From the NCBI GenBank assembly GCA_015039465.1, contig MU130548.1, positions 126,294 to 190,293 on the forward strand: a stretch of 64,000 bases of DNA, given 5' to 3'. The DNA is from Phlegmacium glaucopus. Lineage: Eukaryota > Basidiomycota > Agaricomycetes > Agaricales > Cortinariaceae. Position numbers and translations under genes: made by a program. Under the pieces are notes generated by a model that saw nothing but the letters and a program-made list of their open reading frames with translations, was not told where the DNA came from and made no database searches. Positions 1 through 11,255 of the stretch are shown piece by piece; positions within the stretch are counted from its first letter, which is position 1, and each line of letters begins with the position of its first letter.

Positions 1-1452
1 GGTATATCATCGCAGATAGGGAATTGATCTATGACATATGTGAAATTGGCGAAGGGGTGTGTGATATGAGCGTAATAAAAAGGGGAAGGCAGGGTGAGGG
101 CATCGTCAAGGGGAAGCAAGTTCGGTGGGGAATAAGGGATGAGGAATTGCCCATCGAATATTAACCATTTGACCTGCGACGAGGCATCAGCGCTGCCCCG
201 TCTTTGATCCGATCGGGACTGTGAAAGATAATCGGTTGGAGAGAAGTCGTCCACCTCTGAAGAAGTATCTTCCGCATTCGGAGGGACAAAGCCAAAGTTG
301 CAAACTATGTCACCAGTTGAAAGATGTGGCCACAAACCCGAATCGACGAGTTGGCGTTCGCAGGAGATAAGGCTCTCGTCATCATCATCGAGTGTTGTGC
401 AAGGCACAAAGACACGCAAGATGGGTGCACGATTACGACAAGTAGCGCCAGAAAGATCGTGAAGAGATTGAGTACGGGAACTAGTTGATGAAAAGCTATC
501 ATGACCTGCAATAGAACTGTGAGACCCTGTAGTAGATGAATCACTAGAAGTGTTTGTGGCGAAACGACGATGTGGATGAGCCAAGTATGCCGATCTCCGC
601 CAGGTATTGGAATACATTTTTAAAGTCCGAGGTTCACGTGCCGGAGGGAGATTAGAGTTCCTTCCAAACATAGAAATACGACGTAACTTTTTGGAAGGAG
701 GCTGTGACATCATTGCAGGGCTGTTCACGACAGATACGGGTACTTGCACATACGCAAGAGGCGTTGGGAATGTCAACTCGCGAATATTCTGGGCTGGCAT
801 CAACTGTGCTTTCCATCTGAGTTCTTCTGGTTCCAATGGCATAGCCTCAGAGGAACTGTGAGCGAGGGATTGCAAAAATAACACGAAGCGGGAATGCGCA
901 GCCGTCAGAGCTACGAGTTTTGCTGTCATATCGTCGTCCTCAAAAGTCGAATACATTGATGTTAAGATGCGTAGGGCGTGCATGGGATATCGATGTAGAC
1001 CAAAACGTTGTGATATCACTGCAAAATCAGTTAGCGATCATCATTGCTTGCGGCCGCTCGTGGACCTTCGTGGACGTACATAACAGATCCAAATCCAAAA
1101 TAGATATTTCCATGTCCTGGAAATGATTAAGGTCCCGGTTCCGCAGACAATAACCGTACCCGACTACATAGCGGGTAAGGATGACATCCCTTAGATCAGT
1201 GTCCCGAAACAAATTACGAACGTGCTGACAGGTGCAGAATAGATGATAGAGGTCAGACCAGTCCGTGTATGCGATGAATCGAGCAAGAATCGAGCGATAT
1301 TGGAGAATGGTCAGAAGCGTCAAGCCCTTGGGGGAATGTACGGGACTCGAAGAAAAACTGTGTGTTTGCTGGACACCTGTGGGGATTGATAAGGAAAGTT
1401 TCAGAGGAGGGGCCAACGCTATTGATCGTAAAGTACTCTGCGACATTGTCAA
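1..1452 (-). CDS. F-box-like conserved basidiomycete protein (3' end outside window)
   Basis: The ATG is at 1452-1450. The frame is open from there to the left edge once a 61-bp intron (1079-1019, GTACGT...TGCAG) is removed, so the C-terminus is missing. About 470 residues are visible. After a Ser-rich leader, residues 45-105 (LARFIAYTDWSDLYHLFCT onward) read like the short helical start of an F-box-like fold, with Leu/Trp spacing and a following Cys/Arg-rich helix. Later comes a conserved-looking stretch (AKLVALTAAHSRFVLFLQSL) and a low-complexity Ser/Thr region. F-box proteins recruit substrates to SCF ubiquitin ligases, but I see no substrate-binding repeat here, so that role is an inference. 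It could equally be a protein of unknown function that only resembles an F-box. Confidence 0.6.
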
Positions 1453-2080
1453 GGTAAGAGTAGGTTTACGAGTTGTAGCGTTGGCTGGATTGTCGAGGGG
1501 GATGAGAGGGTTTTTTTCCTGGGATACAGTGTGCGGCGGGTATGCTCGGATTGGAGGTTATTGAGGAACCAGCAAGAGTTCGGGTACAGTTCAAGGTCTA
1601 TTAACCAAACAGTGAGCCCGCCATGAAAAAATAATCAAATGGGAGTAAATGGGCACCTTGTTGAATGGTTACGCGGGACAGGCTGGGGACTCATGGAGGA
1701 TCGTAATTATATATAAAAACGGATGTCCAAGATATCCATGATCCCTTTAAGACTCAGAGACTCAAAGTAGACGTGACCATTTTTCCAAGCCACGTGATTA
1801 TGCCGTAATGACATTGACAACACTCGGAGTTTCTAAAGTACATATATAGGTCAGGGGCTAGCACAGATGGAGCTGGCCAATTCGGTACCCCAAGACCTGT
1901 TTAAATGTTAGTTTGATCTGAACAATGCAGAACTGAAGGAGAAACCTGTGGCTTCCACCGAGCTTCTTGCAGATAAGCTGGTTTCTCGCAAAAGGAAGGT
2001 GAAAGGAAGCAGCAGCAACACTACAAAGGTACTTGAGAGAGGAGGGAGAAAATTTCAAGTTGAATGATTCTAACTAAGGT
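1453..2080. other. Intergenic, no gene seen
   Basis: This stretch between the F-box-like gene and the foldback element presumably holds the promoter of the minus-strand gene. A 66-codon minus-strand reading frame at 1858-2058 has no recognisable domain or splice context and I do not call it. Confidence 0.5.
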
Positions 2081-2721
2081 AACCTCACCATATCACGTGC
2101 ATGTGACATTCCGTGACACGCAGCTTCCCAAACAGGCAGCCGAGGCCTTCGCATTTACGAGCGGAATTAGTGTAAGATACTAACACCGTATCAAAACGAA
2201 GACAAATAAAATACATTACCACAACCCCGCCCCTCCCACATCCTTCACAAGCGCGGCGGGCATGCAACGGCGTCCACGGTATTTGTTGTTTGCCCAAGCA
2301 GCTTCTTTTCTGGTCAAACCACGCTTGTATGCATCTGTAAATTGGCGTGAACACTGTGAAAATCTAGTGAAGTCCAGTAAATAGTCAAATTATATTTGAG
2401 GGAGAGAGAATTGAATTAAATACCTGCACATTTCGACAATAGTGAAATTTTCAAGGGCCCGGGATTCTATCATGTTAGACTCAAGATCCTCCTTGGTAGA
2501 AGGGGGGTTCATTGGCTTTATCCCACCTAGTCTTTTTTGTATTTCCACTGGCCCATTTATCTAGGTTTATGAGGACTCCTAGATACCTCCTGGGCATGAG
2601 TAGTAGCTTCTGAGTCTTCTCAAGTCCGAAAATACAGTAAAAAATGGTGTATTTCTTGAAATAGCATCTCTACTAGGTCCTAATTCAAGAAATTGGTTGC
2701 AGGAGGTTCTCAATATATCTA
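2081..2721 (+). repeat. Left arm of inverted repeat
   Basis: This is the reverse complement of 2917-3565, with scattered mismatches. The match runs from AACCTCACC at the outer end to AATATATCTA at the inner end. Confidence 0.85.
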
Positions 2722-2916
2722 AGGTAGGGCTCGTGCACACTAGCGTTGGGTAAAAAACCTCAGGTATTTTTTCCGTGAAGTTTTTTACCTCCTGGAAAGG
2801 TTGAGGTAAATTACTCGCGTGACTGAGCCTGACAATTTCCATGAAACCACCTTTTTGTGAATAGCGCTTTCACAAAGGGGAAATTGTCTTATCGGGTCGC
2901 AGGGCACCCTGGTAAA

Positions 2917-3565
2917 TAGATATATTGAGAACCTCCTGCAACCAATTTCTTGAATTAGGACCTAGTAGAGATGCTATTTCAAGAAATACACCATTTTTTA
3001 CTGCATTTTCGGACTTGAGAAGACTCAGAAGCTACTACTCATGCCCAGGAGGTATCTAGGAGTCCTCATAAACCTAGATAAATGGGCCAGTGGAAATACA
3101 AAAAAGACTAGGTGGGATAAAGCCAATGAACCCCCCTTCTACCAAGGAGGATCTTGAGTCTAACATGATAGAATCCCGGGCCCTTGAAAATTTCACTATT
3201 GTCGAAATGTGCAGGTATTTAATTCAATTCTCTCTCCCTCAAATATAATTTGACTATTTACTGGACTTCACTAGATTTTCACAGTGTTCACGCCAATTTA
3301 CAGATGCATACAAGCGTGGTTTGACCAGAAAAGAAGCTGCTTGGGCAAACAACAAATACCGTGGACGCCGTTGCATGCCCGCCGCGCTTGTGTGGGAGGG
3401 GCGGAATTTTGGTAATGTATTTTAGATTTCTTCGTTTCGATATGGTGTTAGTACCTATCCTACACTAATTCCGCTCGTAAATGCGAAGGCCTTAGGCGGC
3501 TGCCTCAGCGCCTATTTGGGAACTGCGTGTCACGGAATGTTACATGCACGTGATATGGTGAGGTT
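2917..3565 (-). repeat. Right arm of inverted repeat
   Basis: This is the partner of 2081-2721. It carries a few extra bases relative to the left arm in the region 3480-3520 (GGCGGCTGCCTCAGCGCC). Confidence 0.85.
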
Positions 3566-3687
3566 CATTTTTTTTTGGTTTTTTAAAAACAATCACGTGA
3601 CTTTTTAAATAAATAAATAATTTATGTAGCCGTCGGAGTTTTTATACACTTTACTTTCCATCACAATAATCCTGATACAGATAGATC

Positions 3688-5037
3688 ATGGTATTGCAGT
3701 CAACCGTTTATCCACATTTCAGACATGGCTAACAAATCGATAGGGCAGAGATCTTGAACGCGAAGTCTTCGGTGGTTCAGAGTCTGAGCTTTCTTCCGAT
3801 GAGGACGAGGGTACCATATTTTCATCAAAGCTCCAACAATCATTAAACTGAATTCTGTCCAGAGATCCAACAACAACAACCAGTTACTCTACCACCACCC
3901 CCTCCTGCACGTCTCCCAAAGCCAAGAGACGACTACGAATCGTCTGGTGGTGACTCTGAAGATGACTATGTCCAGGAACGACCACAAAGCACGAAAACGA
4001 AAAAGCGTAGCTCCCTAGGCAGGAAACCAACTGATAGTGGGGAACAAAGGAAGAGGAAGAGAAAACAACCACCGGCTCCTGTTGACCTCAATGAACTCCC
4101 TCCCGAGCAAGGCAAGTCACCTGTGGAAAGTTTGCGGTATGATTAACATGATGACATCTTTCTTTCAGCCAGCAAGCTCCGCTTGGACATGAAGATAGAG
4201 GAAATTCTGAGAAGTAAAAAAAGCAATAGACCGAGGAAGAAAAAAGCCAATGAAGAAGTGTTGGACAGTTTCGCTGATGACGAGGTTGCTCGACTACGGG
4301 AAGCGATGAACGCTGCGGCAGACGAGGACATTCGTTCGAACAACGACAAGTTGCCTGCGACGGCCAAGCTGAGGTTGTTACCGGAAGCAATGGACACGTT
4401 ACGCAAGTGCGTTTGCATCAAATTTCTTTCATACATTACAATATGATTTCATAAACTTTACTCTAGAGCATCACTAGCTCAATCCATGATCGATAACAAC
4501 CTTCTAGAGGCTGTTCGAAGATGGCTTGAACCTCTTCCTGATCGTTCTCTTCCAGCTCTCAACATCCAACGAGAATTTTTCTCCATCATCAGAAAAATGG
4601 AATTTATCGATAGTGCTGTGCTTAAAGAATCAGGACTCGGACGGGTTGTCCTGTTTTACACCAAATGCAAACGTACAACGCTTGATATTAAGCGGATTGC
4701 CAACGATCTGGTTTCCATTTGGTCCCGGCCGATCATTAAGCGTTCAGCTTCTTATCGTGACCGTATTGTGCCAACTGCCCAAGAGGGCGTGGATGTGGAT
4801 ATGCGGGCCGGAGAGAAATTGCACGCGATTCTGGCACGAGCAAAGGAGGCAGAGAAAGGGCGTGTAAGGAAGAATGCGGTGATGATACCACAGAGGGAGT
4901 TGGGTACTTACACTGTAGCGCCGAAGATGAATTCGGGTGTTGGAAGGGGAAGCGTTAGTGTTGACTTGGATATCGAGCGCCGACGAAAGAATGCGGAGAG
5001 GCTGAGGAGTTTGACACGAAAAGTGACTATGAAATAA
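3688..5037 (+). CDS. IWS1: Transcription elongation factor IWS1/SPN1
   Basis: Five exons give about 375 residues. The N-terminus is acidic and disordered (DLEREVFGGSESELSSDEDE), then a Lys/Arg-rich stretch. The C-terminal half is a TFIIS N-terminal (LW) domain with the family signature AQSMIDNNLLEAVRRWLEPL followed by LPALNIQREFF. In other eukaryotes Iws1/Spn1 binds Spt6 and RNA polymerase II and acts in elongation and mRNA processing. Introns: 3691-3743, 3811-3862, 4112-4168 and 4407-4466. The third appears to use a GC donor (GCAAGT), the only donor that keeps the frame QASKLRLDMK. Exon 1 (just the ATG) is the least certain part: the upstream in-frame TAG at 3741-3743 forces an acceptor there or a few bases later. 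Length and domain order match the family, so identity is firm. Confidence 0.9.
4112..4168 (+). other. GC-AG intron in IWS1
   Basis: The donor reads G|GCAAGT and the acceptor TTTCTTTCAG. The nearby GT dinucleotides give the wrong phase or a poor donor. Confidence 0.65.
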
Positions 5038-5260
5038 TTACGTAATTGACCACGATGCAGAACACGTGTTGGAAAAAGGAACAGTTGTTTACTTTTATTT
5101 ATCTACCACGCATACGGTGCACTCCCTCTCTAACAAAAATTCCGCGTCCTTTGCTCCTGGTCGACGGTCCCAATATCGACGAGCTCGCAGCCACGAAAGA
5201 GCTTGTCGTCGTTAACCAACAAATATTCAAATTCATTTTCTCTTTCACCTTTTTTAAGCT

Positions 5261-7230
5261 ATGCAGTCCCGTCGCTCAGCAGGCCTTACCCCCCTCGCTA
5301 TCGTACTACCCCACCCCACTCTACCCCATCGGCGCTCTTCTCTACTTTCGATAAATTCGGCGAATTCTCCACATACTCCGAGAAGCTGCCCCTCACCGTG
5401 CCTCCCTATCTATTACCCTGCCAACAGGAAAAGCACCGATAGTTGGAATAGTTCGAATGGCCCTGACGATATGGATTTCGATTGGAAACCTGAACAAGTT
5501 TTGTTACTCTCAAGAGTCAGTCCTCACATTTTTTTCCACCGTTTTATTTTCCTCAAATTCCACGAATATAGACCTTGGATGCACTTCCTGCGCACCTTGT
5601 CACTCCTTTCAACGGTCCCATACCTCCTTCTAACCTCCTCGATAAAATTGCTCGTGGTGTCTCCCAAGCCAAAGGTCCTTCTGATTGGCCTCATTCCATA
5701 CGCGCAACACGCGCCAAACTTCTGGAATTAGCTCGCAGCAAGGCAAAAGAAGACGCGCTTCTCAAGCAGCAACGACATGTCATCAAAGAGGAGGTCGAAA
5801 TTAACGACAGTTCCAATTATTCTTATTTTCATGAAGGTGAAGAAAAGGCCTTTGGTGATCTAGGTATTACCCCTCGTCGGCCTTTGTACAGGCAGTCGAG
5901 CATGGACTTCATCAAACCCAGTGTCACAGAGATCAGGGAAAACACTAATATTGCTAGGTGAGCCTTTCCCCCCTCTGCTCATTCCGATAGGAGGAAAAGG
6001 ATTTTCTTTATCCTTCACCCCACACGAGGATCGTGCTCATTATCTCTCTTCTTTGATGGTAGGCTTTCCAGCAGACTTCAACGCTCTGATCGGGGTTTCC
6101 CCAACCCGGCCTATCACCCATATGCTCGCATCCCTCATACCTCAAATGTCCGAAGATCCCCATCACCACCCCTCCCTACTGATGTGCCATCTCTCATCAA
6201 TCCATCCACCCCAAGCTCCACCACAGTGAACAGTTTCTCGTCCTTCTCTTCCCAACCCCGTGCCTTGCATCGCTCAGCTTCGACCTTGTCTTCAGGCTCC
6301 CTATCTATGTTTAGTAATAGCAGCAATGGCATGCCTATACCTGATCCCCGTGTCCAGCGGGTGAGACGGTCGGATTCTCTCTGTTCGGTTGCTCCACCTC
6401 CTCCGCCGAAGGATAATCTCCCACCAACTTCGATAGGCATAAAACGTGGCCCCTCGTATGGGGCATTGGCGCAAGGGGCTAAGCAAGAATATACTGCCGC
6501 TTCGCGCGGCCCTACTCATGTCAAGAAGCTGTCAGGGTCTTATCCTTCCTCGGACGAAGAGGAAAAGGTTCGAACGACCCGCGCTAAGAAGATGAAAACC
6601 AAGACAGGTGCCGTCACCAGCATCGTTCCCACTACACCCCATGCTAGTTCACCCCCTCCATCCTCAACACCTTCGTCTCCTAAAGGTTCCGACACTGTGC
6701 CTTCCACACCTGCTGCCAAAGCCCCGGCTTTACCAGCAAAGGACAGGCTTTCTCCAAAAGCAAAGTCGGCGAAGGTGGTTGCAGGTCGGGAAGAGAGGTC
6801 GAAAACTCCTAAATCACCCACTTCAGCTAATAAGCACTCAAACAAAACCGACGAAGGCAAGACAGGCAAGAGTAAAGAAACTAGAGAGCCCAAGCCTCCC
6901 GCGATGAATCTCCAGAGGAATCCAAGCATGCTCGGACCCGAACTCCCTTATTTTCGTAACACCGCCAAGCATGTACACTCGCCTTCTCCAGCCGCTGGGG
7001 CCCCGCCGCCTCCTCTCGTTGCCGCTATCCAAGTGCTCGATGTTCCTCAGTCGCTGACGCCCCCGAAGGTTAAAACCTTGAGACGTGTTCGACGGCTTGC
7101 ACCTGCTAGGAGGATCTCGTTTGGAAGTTTGATACCTGGAGACGAAGCTGATGCGGAAGGTGAAGGAGAGGCGGCAGGAACTAGTCGTGGTTTGTCAGGC
7201 TGCTTGGGCAGTGCTTTCCAATTGATGTAG
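5261..7230 (+). CDS. Disordered Ser/Pro-rich protein, unknown function
   Basis: Three exons (5261-5515, 5572-5957, 6063-7230) join cleanly to 602 residues. The N-terminal third holds the only ordered-looking part, LDALPAHLVTPFNGPIPPSN followed by a basic helical stretch (RATRAKLLELARSKAKED). The rest is Ser/Pro/Lys-rich and likely disordered, with an acidic patch (SSDEEEK) beside basic clusters (RAKKMK) that could serve as nuclear localisation signals. The C-terminus has a basic motif, KTLRRVRRLAPARRISFGSL, then an acidic tail. I do not recognise the family. Composition suggests a nuclear or regulatory phosphoprotein, but this is only inference. The ATG at 5261 is the first in frame and follows a pyrimidine-rich leader. 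Confidence 0.75.
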
Positions 7231-8760
7231 GAGCATCTCACCGAGGGTCGATTCTCGGAACACAAAAGAAGGGGCTTACACTTTTTTTTTGATAACGACA
7301 AACCTTTTTTTTTGCGCAGAGGATTGGAAGAAAAAAGGAGGAAAGAAAGTTTTTTTTTCGGGAACTAAATTCTCGTTTGTATATATCCGTGTGTACCATC
7401 ATCAACCCACCGACCGACACTCGTCCGCTGGCATCGTTTCGACTCGGCTACCCTCCAGATTACTCACTCTCTCAACTTCATTCTACTCATTCTTACATGA
7501 CCTATATCTTATCCATCATCATCACCACTATATTGCACCACTCGCAACCATCTCAACCACCATTACTCAACCAGTCGAGAATATTCTCCCTTTCATTGGG
7601 CCCGCTTCTTTGCCAAGTACAACATCTTAACTGTCACATCTCCCAACGGCATCCGCATCCGCATTTTCTTTTCTTTTTTCGAAAAGATATATACATAACT
7701 TCTGTTCTCCCTCACGTACATACTCCCGCACAGGCACTCCCCTCACCTCGTTCATACGCTGCCTCCGTGACAGCGACAAACCATACACCTCGTCCACTCA
7801 AGGGATTCCCCTCTCCGTCCCTTGCACAGCTTCTGATCCGATTTGCGCCACAATGTACAGAACCCACCATCCTTCGGAAAATTTCTGCTTGCTTGATTTG
7901 TCTTTAAACAAATACATCCACCTTCCTTCCTTTTACAATACTTTTTTTTGAGCTCATCGCTTCAGCACACATTCCTTGTCACAAAATTCATCTTGGAATC
8001 TCTCCTCTCTCGTTTCTTTTCTCTTGTTCTGTTGTTCATGTGCTATCGTCGTCTCTCCCTTCCTTTTCTTGTACTACATACATACATACATACATACGTA
8101 TCAAACTATCATTGACATCTGCGGATTTGCGGATTTTTTCCTCTTATAAAAATCCCCTTACACTTTTTTGAAACTCTCATATTCGCGGACATTGTTTCCA
8201 TTTTTTACGTTTAACGCCCTACCATCTTTTTTTTGCATCACCAATCGTTACTTCTCTGTCTTTTTAAAATAGTGTCTCAGCCAACTCCGCATCGTTTTTT
8301 GACGGAGCAACACACTCCTTGCTTTCCATTGCTTTCTCCCCCCCTTATTGATTGATATCTACCCTCCCTCCCCCCAAATTGTTCGCTTGGACGAGCGTGT
8401 ATCACCACACCACCCACCCGTTGCCCCCTTCCGCGCACCGTGACAACCTCTGGCCCCTTTCTTTATTTTACCTAGATCTCGACTGGTTCCAGTATCCACT
8501 TTCTTATCTTATCTTCATCTCCATCCATGTAGTTTATTCACCCTCACGTCTTTTTATCACTTGGCACTCGGTCGCCCCCCATTTTTCCATCTCGCAAACT
8601 GCGACATCCACTGCTTTCATCATTTTTCATTTTTCTGGTGTTGATCGGTTCTTTTTTTCCCTAACAATTTGCTTCTACTCTGTTTCTATCTACTCACTCT
8701 TTTTCGTCTATTGAATTCATTCCAATGAGTTCAGGAATTCCTGGAAAATAGTGTGAATTA
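7231..8760. other. Strongly pyrimidine-rich non-coding stretch
   Basis: About 1.45 kb, most extreme from 7380 to 8720, is dominated by C and T on the plus strand, with no credible coding frame (the longest open stretch, 7377-7907, has random low-complexity composition). It could be an unusually long 3' UTR of the upstream gene. Alternatively it may be the leader of a lost plus-strand gene, since such CT-rich leaders are common upstream of fungal genes. It ends near an ATG (8723) that opens only eight codons. Confidence 0.6.
8075..8097 (+). repeat. (CATA)n microsatellite
   Basis: About five uninterrupted CATA units lie within the pyrimidine-rich stretch. Confidence 0.9.
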
Positions 8761-9493
8761 TAAGGCTTGTGAGAACTGGCTAAGGCATACACGGCGGCCA
8801 TGACCCCTCAGCAGTACTTAACCACAATCAAAAGAACAAGTCACTTATCGGAAAGTCTCGTATCACAGCCTTGCACCGCCAGCTTGGTTAACAAGCGCTA
8901 CTTATACTAGTATATTGAATGGTTAACTTAGCAGAACTCATTTCTCCGCTCTGTTCGCCGAAACTTTCGGCGCGGCTCTACGTAGCTTGCTTGACAATGG
9001 ATAATTGACTCCTATAGCATATAGATTGAAATCGAAAGTCCAATCATAGCTCGGTGCGGTGGGGAGGATGAATTGCGGACTTATCGCGATCAGGTCCTCA
9101 GAATCACCCATTCCCTCCGGAAAGCAGGGACCTGGCAAAGACCTTTGCAGCGGTATAAGTTCACGGCAGGCTGCGGAAGGTCAAGCACAGTACAAAAGGG
9201 GTTGGTTCAGGAACCATCTGGCAAAAGACCATGGGCTACCCGGGAGACAGCCTAAATAAATGACCTGCGTAGGACAAATGCTCATGCAATTTTGGCAGAA
9301 AAAGGTCCCAATGAAAATATTACTTAGAAAGGATCAATGCCCCAGGGATTTAAGTTTGTTTCAGTGATTTTGGAAAATTAGAATACATGATTCTCTAGGC
9401 ACAGGTCAGTCGGGTCAGAACGCAATACAAGACCAAACGCACAATAGAATCCGCACTGGTTATATCTAAGTCGTGAGGTAATATCCAACTTCA
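8761..9493. other. Intergenic, no gene seen
   Basis: Composition returns to balanced here. Short open frames on both strands (for example 8938-9138 minus and 9059-9259 plus) lack recognisable motifs. I see no RNA gene. Confidence 0.45.
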
Positions 9494-9827
9494 CTACGAC
9501 TCTGCGAGAGCCGATTCTTGTTCTATTTTCTGCATTTGTTTTTGCCGGCGTTCCATGATTTCCTGACGCTTCACCGCCAAAAGCTCGTTAGACCGAATAT
9601 CCCACTTATATGCCCAATAGCCTGCGTATCCAAATACACCCATTGATAGTAGATGGCCTCCTGGGTCTATAAGATGAGAGTTGTGGGATTTTAGCCAGGA
9701 TGTCAACGGAAAGAACACGGAACAGATACACACTCATGAATAGATTTCGTTTCTGGATTCCAAGCTGGCCAATCCTGGCTGCAAGGCCAACTAATGAAAA
9801 GCCGATAATATTGGCGAGGAGAGACAT
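9494..9827 (-). CDS. Small two-helix membrane protein, possible mitochondrial complex I accessory subunit
   Basis: Two exons (9827-9734 and 9666-9494) give 88 residues. A first hydrophobic helix (LLANIIGFSLVGLAARIGQL) is followed by GIQKRNLF, a second hydrophobic segment (HLLSMGVFGYAGYWAYKW) and a charged C-terminal helix (LLAVKRQEIMERRQKQMQ). The spacing of an Arg-containing first helix, a short loop and a Gly/Tyr-rich second helix recalls the fungal NUXM / '14 kDa' accessory subunit of NADH:ubiquinone oxidoreductase. That match is from memory and not tested. It is divergently transcribed from the TPR gene, with 187 bp between start codons. The gene model itself is strong; the function is weak. 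Confidence 0.75.
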
Positions 9828-10014
9828 GGGATGTGGACAATGAGCGAAGTGTGAACTGGAACCACTTCACATTTGATGGCAACTTGCTCAAGCCGTAGAC
9901 CAAGCAAGTACACACAGAAATAGCACAGCCTCCGACGCGACATTCGAGATTCTACACCAAGACGATTGTTCATTCGCCTCGTATCTAAACGCAAAAACTG
10001 GATTAGTCTGCTTA

Positions 10015-11032
10015 ATGGCTGAAGAACTCGGCGACGTTCCATCCGCAACCGCTTCAAAACTTGCTACGGCGAAACATAAGAAGGACGCGGCAGATCAAGC
10101 ATTTAAATTAGGGAACGTGCAAGATGGTGCGTATTTCACGTTATCGATTTGGACTATAAGTCGCTAAGCCAACATCCAAGCCTTGAAATCTTACCACGAG
10201 GTAATCGGTTTCAATCTATCATTGCACGGCGTGTTAGCTGAACCATCCAGGCGCTTATGTACCTCCACGGTCTTGACAAGTATGTCTTCATGATGGAATT
10301 ACTACAGTATATTTTGAACTCACAGTATTGTCTAGAAATGCCCTGCAAAGCTTAGGGATGGTTGCACCACCTCCCACAGATGTCACAGAGGCTTCTAAAG
10401 CAAAAGAAAGGACAGAAGTGGGTTCCCAAAAATTAGTAATCGCCTACTGGGCGCTTATACAGATTCAGGTGGACGATATCCTAGAGAAGATATACGCAAA
10501 CATGTCAGCATGTCATCTGAAGAATCAAAACTGGAAGCGGGCCCTGGAGACAGCCGAAAAAGTATAGTTATTTACCTTCAAAGCAACTCAGTCCAAGTTA
10601 CTTACCACTTCCATCAGGCTCTCGCAAAGAATGAGAATAACTATAAAGCCATGTTCCGGAAGGGGAAGGCTTTGGGAGAACAAGGCTTTTTTGACAAAGC
10701 TCTCAACGTCTTGGAAGACTTGAAAAAGAAAAACCCCACAGGTGATTACACCCACATGTTAGCTCCGATGATAAGTGGCTCAGTTTCTCTTCAGACACAA
10801 CTCTGGTAGCCCAGGAAATTGCGCGGCTGCGTGCCCTCGACAATGAGCGTGAAAGAGTGCATAAGCAAAAGTTGAAAGGTTTGACAAAATCCACGCTATG
10901 TCCTTCCCACAGCTCAAACCATATCATGCAGGTTTTCTAAACAAGGCAGACAAGAAAGGTGGCTTCTTGTCGGATGACCCGGTACGGACCGAACCCAAAT
11001 CATCATCGTTTATCGAGGAGGTGCATGAGTGA
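10015..11032 (+). CDS. Tetratricopeptide-repeat (TPR) protein
   Basis: Eight short exons give about 215 residues. TPR-type helices are visible at the N-terminus (ADQAFKLGNVQDALKSYHEA) and in the middle: NMSACHLKNQNWKRALETAE, then KAMFRKGKALGEQGFFDKAL, with the canonical small and large residues at TPR positions 8, 20 and 27. A charged C-terminal helix (ALDNERERVHKQKLKGF) and a flexible tail follow. The layout resembles the TPR part of FKBP- and AIP-type co-chaperones without the isomerase domain. It is probably a cytosolic adaptor, perhaps for Hsp70/Hsp90, but the partner cannot be read from the sequence. Introns are 45-100 bp and all keep frame, so the gene looks intact. Confidence 0.85.
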
Positions 11033-11255
11033 AGCAGCCACTTGCTATCTAGGGTTTCTTCCTTTTCTACTTGTTTTCTTACTACTAGCTGTCTTCATCT
11101 GACTTTTTTGCTGTCTCAATGTTAATTGTAGCCAGTATCGATCATTACCTCTCACTTCATTTTGTACAACAAGTTCACTGTATGTACTTACGGGTGCCCA
11201 TCATGCACAAAACTGTGATCCGTTGGCATGCTTTGACTAATTCCGACTAGTCGAG

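Larger units (their letters stand above)
2081..3565. mobile_element. Foldback-type element with ~640-bp inverted arms
   Basis: Two long arms run as near-perfect reverse complements around a 195-bp centre. The outer ends read AACCTCACCATATCACGTGC on the left and its complement on the right. The arms differ by substitutions and by small indels of about 10 bp near 2145 and 3495, so they have diverged since formation. The centre (2722-2916) contains further short hairpins, for example GACAATTTCC paired with GGAAATTGTC. No transposase-like reading frame is present, so if mobile it is non-autonomous. I found no convincing target-site duplication. Alternatives are an inverted duplication of a single-copy sequence or two head-to-head remnants of another repeat family. 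Confidence 0.7.

Noticed and set aside
7377..7907. Open frame of 176 codons
   Set aside because: It is a by-product of pyrimidine-rich low-complexity DNA lacking stops; no protein-like composition.
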